A DNA stretch of 64,000 nucleotides, from assembly GCA_027886865.1 (NCBI GenBank), contig JAPCJR010000001.1, forward strand, positions 101,369 to 165,368. Direction: 5' to 3'. The notes under the pieces are model-generated. The model made no database searches. It was not told the DNA's origin and saw nothing but the letters and a program-made list of their open reading frames with translations. The DNA comes from Nitrososphaerota archaeon (GTDB lineage Archaea; Thermoproteota; Nitrososphaeria; Nitrososphaerales; UBA183). Positions 49,746 to 57,445 of this stretch are shown here, piece by piece; the first letter of the stretch is position 1, and each line of letters begins with the position of its first letter. A program made the position numbers and the translations under genes.

Positions 49746-50657
49746 TTATGTCATTAGTTCGTCTATCTTCCTCACGACGTCGTCGCCGACGCTGCGATTC
49801 GCAATGGCGACCGTCTCGGGTAGCTGGTCTGCCCTGGACGCCCCCACTATCACCGAGGTCACCGCTTCTTTCTTCAGCAGCCATCCGATGGCCAGTTCCA
49901 TCAACGAGACGTTGGCTTCGGCAGCTATGGTCTGGAGCCTTTCCAGCCGGTCGTAATTCTTCGCGTCGAACGAAGCAAGATACCGCTGGTTGTACGCGCC
50001 GCGAGAACCTTGAGGGGCGGGTCGGTCCCTCGAATACTTCCCGACGAGGAATCCGCCCATCAGGGGGCTGTACGGGAACACCCCCAGGTTCTCTCTCTTG
50101 CAGTAGGGGATGACGTCAGCTTCGGCGCTCCTCTGTATCATGTTGTACTCCGGCTGGTCCGCTATGAACTGCTCATACCCTCTGCTCTCGCAGACTTTGC
50201 GGGCCTTATCCATCTGCGTCCCGCTGAAGTTGGAGCAGGCGATGTGGCGCAGCTTCCCCTGGTGCACCAGGTCGTTGAGCGTGGACATCGTTTCTTCCAG
50301 AGGGGTGGCTTCGTCGAAGGCGTGGATGTAGTACAGGTCGATACGGTCCGTGCGAAGCCTTTCTAGGCTCCGGTTCACCTTGGCGATTATGTTCCTGCTG
50401 GAGGCGCCCCCTTCGAGCCCGACCTTGCTCGCAAGGACCACATCGTTGCGATATCCCTCGACGGCCTTCCCGATTATCTCCTCAGACTTTCCATCGGTAT
50501 ACACGTCCGCGGTGTCTATGGCGTTTATCCCTAGGTCGATGGCCTTCTTGATCATCCTGATGGTCTCATCCTCCGAGACCTGTCTGCCGAAGTTATTGCT
50601 ACCGAGGGACAGCATAGACACCCTGAGGGCGGACTTGCCTACGTTCTTGTATCTCAA
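49746..50657 (-). CDS. Aldo/keto reductase
   Basis: 303 residues. Tetrad: Asp and Tyr in AIDTADVYTDGKSEE, Lys in LASKVGL, His in YYIHAFDE; cofactor site VTSVIVGASRADQL. Third aldo/keto reductase of the window; belongs to the Kv-beta/YhdN-like branch (general aldehyde reductases). TTG start. Substrate unknown. Confidence 0.83.
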   Translation of the reverse strand: MRYKNVGKSALRVSMLSLGSNNFGRQVSEDETIRMIKKAIDLGINAIDTADVYTDGKSEEIIGKAVEGYRNDVVLASKVGLEGGASSRNIIAKVNRSLERLRTDRIDLYYIHAFDEATPLEETMSTLNDLVHQGKLRHIACSNFSGTQMDKARKVCESRGYEQFIADQPEYNMIQRSAEADVIPYCKRENLGVFPYSPLMGGFLVGKYSRDRPAPQGSRGAYNQRYLASFDAKNYDRLERLQTIAAEANVSLMELAIGWLLKKEAVTSVIVGASRADQLPETVAIANRSVGDDVVRKIDELMT

Positions 50658-50841
50658 GAAAACAGCCGATTCTCGCCATCCTGGGTCGGGTTATGAGTCT
50701 TGTGCGCGGGAGAGGCGCGACACCCTGTATTGGCGTAAAGTGCTCGTCGCGCCTCCAGGGAGCCGGCGGCGATTACTGAACTCTACCCTGATTTGTAAGA
50801 ATCGATAAATAGAGAACCAGCCAAAAAACGGCAGGCAATTC

Positions 50842-51033
50842 TTGGCAAAGTACGAGTGCTGCGACACGAAATTCAAAGACGGTCACGAACTCACGGAGCA
50901 CGTCAGGACCATACACCAGATAGGTCCGTTCGGGGTCGAATACGCCTGCTGTGGGTCCAACTTCACCGAGTCTAAGCAGCTGAGGGAACATATGAAGTCG
51001 GCTCACAAGCTGGACCTGAAAGCCGAGGTCTGA
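50842..51033 (+). CDS. Tandem CC/HH zinc-finger-like small protein
   Basis: 63 residues consisting of two 30-residue repeats: YECCDTKFKDGHELTEHVRTIH and YACCGSNFTESKQLREHMKSAH. Each has adjacent cysteines (6-7; 36-37), a Phe, a Leu and His-x4-His (20,25; 50,55) at identical spacing, as in C2H2 fingers but with a zero-residue Cys-Cys gap. Could bind nucleic acid or protein. ATCGATAAATAGAG (about 50801-50814) is a strong TATA box for TTG 50842. Confidence 0.75.
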   Translation: MAKYECCDTKFKDGHELTEHVRTIHQIGPFGVEYACCGSNFTESKQLREHMKSAHKLDLKAEV

Positions 51034-51102
51034 CCAGGGCCTCCTCCCTGGAATAGAATCGGGGCGCTGGACTGTGCTCAGCTGGTTTTGAGAAGCCGCA
51101 CC

Positions 51103-51648
51103 TTAGTTTGTCCTGTTCGACTGGATGAAGTAAGAGAATGAACTATTGGTCAAGGTCTTCGTTTCAAACCTGCCCTGCTCCTTCAACATCTCCGCGAGCT
51201 GGTTCATCTCCAGGAACTTGAGGTGCGAACGCATGATTCCGTTCTCGAAGAATCTGAGGTACCGCCCCTGGGCGGAACTGGGCTGGATCTCCACGATGAG
51301 AAGCAAGCCCATCGGCTTCAGAATCCTTGCGAACTCTTTGACCGCCCTTCGCTGGTCAGAGAAATGGTGCAGCGCCATGGTGGAGTAGACCTTGTCGAAA
51401 TGCGAGTCAGGAAAAGGTAGGTCCTCAGAGTTTGCCTGGCTGCTCTTCAACGCCGGATACGCTTCCTGCATCCTCGCTATTCGCTTTTTGTCAGTGTCGA
51501 CGGCGTAGACCTCACATTTGCCCTCGGACCTGACCAGGTCGGCGAGAGTGCCCCACCCCGCGCCGACGTCGAGGATTCTCTCCCCGGGTCTCGGAGCCAA
51601 CAATTCGAAGAAAGTGGTCCGGTTAGATTCCGAGTCGAGCCAGGGCAT
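51103..51648 (-). CDS. Class I SAM-dependent methyltransferase (UbiE-like)
   Basis: 181 residues from ATG 51648. ERILDVGAGWGTLADLVR is motif I, VYAVDTDKKRIARM motif II, ANSEDLPFPDSHFDKVYSTMALHHFSD motif post-II, and FARILKPMGLLLIVE the common C-terminal strand region. Substrate unknown. The frame is open to 52011, but a TATA-like CTTTTATCC (about 51680-51688) places the start near 51648. The divergent 51649-51901 stretch shows only promoters. Confidence 0.8.
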   Translation of the reverse strand: MPWLDSESNRTTFFELLAPRPGERILDVGAGWGTLADLVRSEGKCEVYAVDTDKKRIARMQEAYPALKSSQANSEDLPFPDSHFDKVYSTMALHHFSDQRRAVKEFARILKPMGLLLIVEIQPSSAQGRYLRFFENGIMRSHLKFLEMNQLAEMLKEQGRFETKTLTNSSFSYFIQSNRTN

Positions 51649-51901
51649 CCCTCTCTGCGGGTCGAAGATGCTTGTGGATGGATAAAAGCATCGGCGGCGC
51701 TGACTGATTGTCTGAAGTCCTTTTTGCGCGGAAACCCTGATTTTCGTTCCGTCTCGTGGACATCCAGATTCCAGCTCGGTCCGACCCTGAGCTCGCAGTG
51801 ATGAGTGACGGGGTCCACTCGCGTATCCCGGATGTTGAACACGACCACTTCTTGCAGCGCAGCACATAAGCCAATTATACTGATGATGCGCCGACAGACC
51901 T

Positions 51902-52879
51902 ATGGCCAGTCCTCCACCGGGACAAAGGTCCGCGAGCGGTGCAGAAGACGGGAGGGTCTCGACTATCACCAACGGGGCGATCAAGTGGACGGAGATCCTC
52001 GACCCCACCACGACCGAGATGGCGATGCTCGCAAGCGAATATCATTTTCACCCTCTGGACCTGGAAGACTCCCTTTCTCCAAGGCAGCTGACGAAGGTGG
52101 AAGACCACGGAGACCACATATTCATCTCTCTGCATTTTCCGGAAGAGGCCGGTAAAGGGATCATCGTCTCCAGGGAGGTCTCCATGTTCATGGGGAAAGA
52201 CTACCTGGTGACCATCCACCCGTCCAGCCTCAAGGGCATTTCGGCACTGTTCCGGTCCTGCAGAGACGACGAAAGCGAACGCGCCGAGCTCATGAAGTCC
52301 TCGGCCTACCTCGGGTACCGGATAATCGACGGGCTGGTCGACGGTCTCTTCGCGATTCTGGACGACGTCCAGGCGAGCCTCGACAGCATCGAGGCCGTGG
52401 TGTTCGATGAGGTCAAGTCCACGGCTGGTGCCATAAATTCAGCGCGCCGCCAGATAGCCATCCTGAGAAGGGTCGTTTACCCGCTGGCGTTGTACCTGCC
52501 GGAGCTTGTGAAGGCACAGAAGTTCAGCAGCGAAGACCTGTCACTCTACTTCAGCGACATCCGCCACAAGGTAGGGAAGGCATCGGGGACGATAGAGGAG
52601 ATGAAGGAGATGGTCGAGATATACAAGGACACTGACTTCGTCACGAGCAGCAACCGGACGAACACCGTGCTTTCCATACTTACAATCATCTTCACGCTGA
52701 CCATACCCGCGACGGTAATCAGCTCAATCTATGGGATGAACGTACCTCTCCCAGGCGGCGCCGTGCTGGGACCGCAGGGGTTCCTAGGAATCTATACGTC
52801 TGCGATATTCATCTTGTTGGTGATGCTCATTCCGGCTGTGGCAATGGTGCTGTACTTCAGACGCGTCGGCTGGTTCTAA
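51902..52879 (+). CDS. CorA-family divalent metal ion transporter
   Basis: 325 residues: a large cytoplasmic domain with long helices (about 1-255), two C-terminal membrane helices (VLSILTIIFTLTIPATVISSI, then AIFILLVMLIPAVAMVLYF) and the selectivity motif YGMNV between them. These pentamers move Mg2+ (or Co2+/Ni2+/Zn2+) across the cell membrane. The short loop after GMN (PLPGGAVLGPQGFLG) lacks the usual acidic MPEL. CCAATTATACTG supplies a TATA box for ATG 51902. Confidence 0.88.
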   Translation: MASPPPGQRSASGAEDGRVSTITNGAIKWTEILDPTTTEMAMLASEYHFHPLDLEDSLSPRQLTKVEDHGDHIFISLHFPEEAGKGIIVSREVSMFMGKDYLVTIHPSSLKGISALFRSCRDDESERAELMKSSAYLGYRIIDGLVDGLFAILDDVQASLDSIEAVVFDEVKSTAGAINSARRQIAILRRVVYPLALYLPELVKAQKFSSEDLSLYFSDIRHKVGKASGTIEEMKEMVEIYKDTDFVTSSNRTNTVLSILTIIFTLTIPATVISSIYGMNVPLPGGAVLGPQGFLGIYTSAIFILLVMLIPAVAMVLYFRRVGWF

Positions 52880-52926
52880 GCTTTACAGGACCGGGAGGGT
52901 CAACGACTTCTCGAACGGTTGGCGCT

Positions 52927-53745
52927 TCAGGCAGACGACTGCGCGAACGCTGTGACCTTTCTCACGAACTCTCCGGGATCGGAGACGTGAGGCGCGTGGC
53001 CCGTGCCGGGGTCGAAGTCCACCTTCGAACCAGGAATGGTCTGAGCTAGTTTTTCGATGACGCGCTTGGAGCCCTGCATCCCCCTTCCTCCGTACGTCAG
53101 GAGGGCGGGCTTCCTGAATCGCGCGAGCGCTTCCAAATCGACGCTGGAACCTGCGCTGTCCCTGGTCTCGTCCAGCCATGTGTCGGCGTTCGCGATCATC
53201 CTTTCCCTTGACTGCGCGGACATCCTCTCCCACCCTCCCGGTCCGAAGGTCAGAGTCTCGACGAAGAGACGGGCGGCACCGGCCCTGTCGCCGCTCTCCA
53301 GCACCCGGATCACCTGCTCCCTTCGCTTCCTCCCTTCGGCAAGTGCCGGCAAGACTGAGGGGTCTCCCGTTATCAGGTCGAACAGCGGAGGCTCGTGGAC
53401 CATCAGGCTTCGGAAGACCTGCGGCTGAGCTGCAGCCAGCTTCAGGGCTATCGACCCTCCGAAGGAGTTCCCCACGACGTGAGCGGGGACCATGTCTAGC
53501 CGTGTGAGCAACGCAGCGGCGTCCAGGGCGTCTTCTTCGCCGCTCCCCTGGGTGCCGGTCTTCCCGCTCCTTCCGTGCCCGCGCCTATCGTAGCTCACGA
53601 CGCGGAAGCTCTCGGAGAGACCCGCGACCACGGGACTCCAGTTTGAATGGTCTGTCCAGGAGCCGTGGATGAGCACGATTGGATCCCCATGGTCGCCCGT
53701 CAGTTCGTAGTACAGGTCGACCCCGTTGGCGTTCGTAATCGGCAA
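52927..53745 (-). CDS. Alpha/beta hydrolase (Ser nucleophile)
   Basis: 272 residues: HGSWTDHSNW oxyanion region, SYDRRGHGRSG, nucleophile elbow VVGNSFGGS, and the His in GTGHAPHVSDP. The acid is probably an Asp or Gly-Gly variant near LLTYGGRG, where the usual G-x-x-D is replaced (YGGRGMQG), so the charge relay may differ. Esterase, lactonase or C-C hydrolase are all possible. Lies between CorA and SagB-type genes on the minus strand. Confidence 0.78.
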   Translation of the reverse strand: MPITNANGVDLYYELTGDHGDPIVLIHGSWTDHSNWSPVVAGLSESFRVVSYDRRGHGRSGKTGTQGSGEEDALDAAALLTRLDMVPAHVVGNSFGGSIALKLAAAQPQVFRSLMVHEPPLFDLITGDPSVLPALAEGRKRREQVIRVLESGDRAGAARLFVETLTFGPGGWERMSAQSRERMIANADTWLDETRDSAGSSVDLEALARFRKPALLTYGGRGMQGSKRVIEKLAQTIPGSKVDFDPGTGHAPHVSDPGEFVRKVTAFAQSSA

Positions 53746-53821
53746 GCCAGATAGGTTCCTCGTAGCGGACAGTTAGTCGTTGCGCTCCGGCGGGGAATAT
53801 CGACCTCATGTCGGCTTGTCG

Positions 53822-55453
53822 TCAGCGGTCGATTGAACTGGCGAGCATCTGCTCTCTGGCGAGCCTCTTTGGGAGCATCTTCCCGGACCTGGCCTTGTAG
53901 TCGGGGATGCCGATGCCCAGCGCCATCATCGGGGTCGTCTCGGCCGCCCGGGGAGAGAAGAATTCGGTCACTGCTTCGTCGTAAAACGTCGTCCCTGACG
54001 CTCCCAGCCCCTGCGCATAGCTCGCCAGATACATCTTCCCGGCGACCACTCCGGCTTCGAATTGGGCGGCTCTGTACCCGCGGTCTCCGAAGAGGTGCAG
54101 GACCTCGCTCAGGTCCGTCATAAGGAAGACGACGGCGCCCGCCCCGGTGAAGAGCGGTTGTTCGAGGCAGAGATACCCCGCCATCTCCCTGAACTCGCCC
54201 GCCTTCAGCTGCTCGAGCGAGCCGGAGGTGCGGTCAAGACGGTAGCTCCCGCTGGGCAGGTCTTTCACAGCGTTTGAGATCAGGTAGACGTCCAGCAGGG
54301 TCGGCGGAACCGCAAAGTCGAGCGGGACCCCTCTAGTGGAGTGATAGAGCACGTTGGACAGCTGCTCGTAGGTTATCGACTCAGAAGAGAACCTCCGGGT
54401 CGACCCCCTCTTCAGTATGACCTTGGCGAGGTCGGGTCCTTGGTCTGGCCGGGGCATGCTCTGGTCCAGAGGAAAGCTTCGGTCCGATGACGGCGGCGCG
54501 GCGAGGCTGGGCACCTTCTGCTCTCCCGGACTGATCCACGCCCTCACGCCGCTGAAGTCCAGGAGACGGGAGGCTTCGTACGCTTCCCAGACCTGCGGAT
54601 ACTCCACCTCGCTTTGGGAGAGGCGGATGAAGGCGGGGTCGATGGGGGGTGGGGGCTCATTCCCTGGTAATCCCCCGGTGACCGAGCGTGTCGTCCCTGC
54701 GGCGGACACCCCGACCGGACATATCGCGATGGCCGCCTCCTGCCTCGCCCTCAGGCCGAGGAGCCTGTTCACGGCCTCGTCCTCGAAACCAAGCACCACC
54801 GACGAGCGAAGCCCCGCCGAGTTGGCCGTGGCCAGGAGATTCGCGGCGATCACGCCGCCGTCCCAGAACCAGTGTCTGTATGAACGGTCCTGGTACTTCC
54901 AGGAGTTCCTCCAGGCGATCGACGTGAGGACTATGGAGGCGGGAGCTGCTGAGATGTCGGAGCGGGACCCCGCATACGAAGACAGCGCTGGCGTCCAGTC
55001 TCCGCTCCTGAGCCGGGAAAGCGAGAAGTCACCAGGGGAGAAGTGATACACCCCAGCTTGAAGGCCCTCGAGGTCCCGACAGACCACATAGAGTTCGATG
55101 GGATAGAGCGCTCCGGTGGCCGGCGCCGCCCTCATGTAGAGAGCGTCGTGCCCCGGGACTCTGACCTCACGCGTTATCCCTGCCGAGAAGAACAGGAGCT
55201 CCGCGAGGGTACCGAGGCCCAGCCCGGTCGATGTCCTCTCCTTTGGCACACCCCTGCTGATGGATACGAGCGCGTTCAGCGTCGGCCTGAGAAATTCGGT
55301 CGGGAGGTCCTGCAGGGGCGCCCCCGTGTACAACTTGAAGGGGCTCGGTTTGTTCTCCCAGTCCAGATAGTGTCCCGAGGCCCGCAGGCTGATCTTGGAG
55401 TGCTTTGTGGCTTCGTGGAACTCCAGGGCCCTGTTTCCCCGTCCGCTCTGCAT
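53822..55453 (-). CDS. SagB-type dehydrogenase, two tandem nitroreductase domains
   Basis: 543 residues: two FMN-nitroreductase-like halves. The first has RTSTGLGLGTLAELLFFSAGI and RAAPATGALYPIELYVVC; the second has RGSTRRFSSESITYEQLSNVLYHSTRGVP, DVYLISNAVKDLPSGSYRLD and FYDEAVTEFF. SagB/ThcOx proteins oxidise azoline rings in modified peptides, but many archaeal members are alone and of unknown role. No YcaO or precursor gene is evident beside it. TATA-like CTTTATCG (about 55479-55486) supports ATG 55453. Confidence 0.82.
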   Translation of the reverse strand: MQSGRGNRALEFHEATKHSKISLRASGHYLDWENKPSPFKLYTGAPLQDLPTEFLRPTLNALVSISRGVPKERTSTGLGLGTLAELLFFSAGITREVRVPGHDALYMRAAPATGALYPIELYVVCRDLEGLQAGVYHFSPGDFSLSRLRSGDWTPALSSYAGSRSDISAAPASIVLTSIAWRNSWKYQDRSYRHWFWDGGVIAANLLATANSAGLRSSVVLGFEDEAVNRLLGLRARQEAAIAICPVGVSAAGTTRSVTGGLPGNEPPPPIDPAFIRLSQSEVEYPQVWEAYEASRLLDFSGVRAWISPGEQKVPSLAAPPSSDRSFPLDQSMPRPDQGPDLAKVILKRGSTRRFSSESITYEQLSNVLYHSTRGVPLDFAVPPTLLDVYLISNAVKDLPSGSYRLDRTSGSLEQLKAGEFREMAGYLCLEQPLFTGAGAVVFLMTDLSEVLHLFGDRGYRAAQFEAGVVAGKMYLASYAQGLGASGTTFYDEAVTEFFSPRAAETTPMMALGIGIPDYKARSGKMLPKRLAREQMLASSIDR

Positions 55454-55545
55454 GATGATGTTGAACGGCCTTCGAACGATAAAGAATGTTTCTGCGTGGC
55501 TTTCCGCTCCGCATCGGATTCAAACAAGATCCCGCATTTCATGAT

Positions 55546-55656
55546 TTGACTTGGAGGGAATCCACGGTCATTGGGGAGATGGAGATGGACGAGGAGGAAT
55601 CCGCTGGGTCCTGCAGTGCCTGCGTCCGTCTTGTCGTCTCGGACAGCGAATCATAA
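55546..55656 (+). CDS. Candidate 36-residue acidic peptide with C-terminal Cys/Ser core
   Basis: In the 55454-55732 gap, a TTG-started frame runs to TAA at 55654-55656. The peptide has an acidic middle (EMEMDEEES), then AG-SCSACVRLVVSDSES. It is divergent from the SagB-type gene. Acidic leader then Cys/Ser-rich end is the plan of azole-forming peptide precursors, but no clear TATA box is seen and the frame could be chance. Apart from this the gap holds AT-rich promoter sequence for the next gene. Confidence 0.2.
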   Translation: MTWRESTVIGEMEMDEEESAGSCSACVRLVVSDSES

Positions 55657-55732
55657 TCAAATTATATTGACGTCGTGCTGAAAATCTGTTAACCATGGCT
55701 TTCAAATATCGAAAATTTCGCTTCGTATCGCG

Positions 55733-56005
55733 TTGCAGCCGCACAGTAGGGTCGAGGTCTTGACCCGAATCATGCTCTTGGCCAAGGGTGGGGCCACGAA
55801 GATGAGGATAGTGGACGAAAGCTCGCTCACATCATCGCATGTCGAACAGTGTCTTTGGTTCCTGCAGCTCTCAGGCCTCCTTCGGAAGAAAGAGGGAGGC
55901 GAGGTCTTCTGTCCGACTAGGAAGGGGGCGAGCCTGATAAAAGACTATGAGCGCATCAACCAGACGATTGAATGGCGGCTGCTGGTAAGTCCATTGACGC
56001 GCTAA
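55733..56005 (+). CDS. Archaeal winged-helix DNA-binding protein
   Basis: 90 residues: RVEVLTRIMLLAKGGATKMRIVDESSLTSSHVEQCLWFLQLSGLLRK, then wing EVFCPTRKGASLIKDYE. This is the common small winged-helix type of TACK archaea (Sso10a-like layout: gene regulators with T-x-KG after the wing). TTG 55733 is about 26 bases after AAATATCG (55703-55710), a leaderless start. Regulates unknown targets; neighbours are a cupin and the SagB-type gene. Confidence 0.72.
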   Translation: MQPHSRVEVLTRIMLLAKGGATKMRIVDESSLTSSHVEQCLWFLQLSGLLRKKEGGEVFCPTRKGASLIKDYERINQTIEWRLLVSPLTR

Positions 56006-56066
56006 GTCCGCAGAAGTCATTTTCGAGGATAAGACTAATTAAATCGCGGCCCAGTCGACGATTTCC

Positions 56067-56435
56067 ATGCCAAAGCATGAGGTCAAGAACATGTCTGCCT
56101 CGACTGAGGTCCGGAAATTTGAGCATGCAAAGATCGAACTGGTGAATATCGCGGGTACTACCGTGGGACGGTTTGTGTTGCAAAAGGGATGGAAATGGTC
56201 GAACGATATCAAACCGGTGGTCAAGACAGAGTGGTGCGAGGCTCCGCATCTCCAGTACGTAATCTCGGGCAGGTATCGCGTCAAGATGAAGGACGGGACT
56301 GAATTTGAAATCGGGCCCGGAGATGTGGCATCAGTACCGCCTGGACACGACGCCTGGGTCGTCGGCGAAGAGCCGCTCGTCGGCATTGAGTTCGTCGGTG
56401 CTAGAACCGCCGCTGAAGGACCGAAGAAAGCTTAG
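56067..56435 (+). CDS. Cupin-domain protein
   Basis: 122 residues. APHLQYVISGRYRVKMKDGTEFEIGPGDVASVPPGHDAWVVGEEP spans cupin motifs 1 and 2 with His in motif 1 (PHLQYV) and His in motif 2 (PPGHDAW); the usual first HxH is reduced to a single His, so metal binding is uncertain. Could be a small-molecule sensor or isomerase. GACTAATTAAATC (about 56033-56045) provides a TATA box for ATG 56067. Confidence 0.75.
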   Translation: MPKHEVKNMSASTEVRKFEHAKIELVNIAGTTVGRFVLQKGWKWSNDIKPVVKTEWCEAPHLQYVISGRYRVKMKDGTEFEIGPGDVASVPPGHDAWVVGEEPLVGIEFVGARTAAEGPKKA

Positions 56436-56527
56436 ACGGTCACGTCTAATGAAACGCACGTGATGCACAAATCTGGTCACTCTTCTGTCGGGAATCCAAT
56501 CCGGAGACATGACACGACTGTGCTTAC

Positions 56528-56899
56528 CTAGTTCGGTGCCAGGCCTGCGTTCACCTTTCTGACGGTCAGGAATGTGTCTACCATGCTGTAAAGCCAGAAG
56601 ATGGGATAGAGGATCACTCCAATCTCAAAGAGAACGGTCAGCAGTAGTATTATGCCAATGACGATGAACCTGCGGCCTCTCCTCTTCTGGCCGGAGTAAT
56701 ACTGGCCCAGGCCAGGGAAGATGAAGGAGAAGACGAGCGCGACCAGTAAGTTCTTTGTCACCTGCGGTCCGGCGCCCGTCTGAGAAACGGTTCCGAACCC
56801 CGGTGCTGGTTGGTTACTGGCGGGAACGAGAGCTCCACAATAGGGACAAAAGGTATCATCCGCAGGGATTTGTTTGCCACAACTAGCGCAGAAAGGCAT
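56528..56899 (-). CDS. Zinc-ribbon TM2-like membrane protein
   Basis: 123 residues: zinc ribbon FCASCGKQIPADDTFCPYCGALVP (four Cys), a linker, then two membrane helices (LLVALVFSFIFPGLGQYYSGQ and RFIVIGIILLLTVLFEIGVILYPIFW) with GLGQ-x-YSGQKRRG between, the TM2-domain pattern. Function unknown; similar zinc-ribbon membrane proteins are common in archaea, including 34343-35077 here. Confidence 0.75.
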   Translation of the reverse strand: MPFCASCGKQIPADDTFCPYCGALVPASNQPAPGFGTVSQTGAGPQVTKNLLVALVFSFIFPGLGQYYSGQKRRGRRFIVIGIILLLTVLFEIGVILYPIFWLYSMVDTFLTVRKVNAGLAPN

Positions 56900-56964
56900 C
56901 GGCGTGAAGGTGGTTCTCTCCCTCCGTATTTAACGAAACATATGGGTTAAGCCGGGCGTGGGAT

Positions 56965-57297
56965 ATGACCGTGCAATCCTCCGCAAACTTCAATTCGGAG
57001 TTAGTTTTCTCCAGAACAGGAGCATGTGACCATATGAGCGATCTATTCTTTGACCGGATGGCCAGGGAGCTCATCGCGCTATTCGTCGAGGCGAGGAAGG
57101 AGAAGGTCCAGCATGAGCTGGACGAGGAAGTCGAGAGGATCTCTGGTCAGGAATGTGACGACGCGGCCAGGACGCTCTCGAAGACCGAGTTCAAGAGAGT
57201 GGCGGAGGAGGCCATGGAGAACATAAGAAAGCGCAAGAAGAAGGCGACCCTCGAGAACTCTTCACAGGGCACGATGAGAGTGCCGGCCTATGCTTAG
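56965..57297 (+). CDS. Small helical protein of unknown function
   Basis: 110 residues from ATG 56965, or 87 from ATG 57034 (MSDLFFDRMARELIALFVEA), which has AGGAG about 10 bases before it. Strongly helical and charged: ARKEKVQHELDEEVERISGQ, then EFKRVAEEAMENIRKRKKKATLE. It could be a nucleic-acid-bound or structural protein; no family recognised. Confidence 0.5.
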   Translation: MTVQSSANFNSELVFSRTGACDHMSDLFFDRMARELIALFVEARKEKVQHELDEEVERISGQECDDAARTLSKTEFKRVAEEAMENIRKRKKKATLENSSQGTMRVPAYA

Positions 57298-57445
57298 GTC
57301 AGCCTGATAGGAGCTCCGCTGTGAGAGAGCGCGTAGCCACAGTTCCTTCATATCGATCACTTCATGATACGGGCTCGAGTAGGAAGAAGATTCCCCTTCC
57401 GTCTCAGCACGAAGCTAAATAGCTCCAATCTTCCGTCACGCAAGG

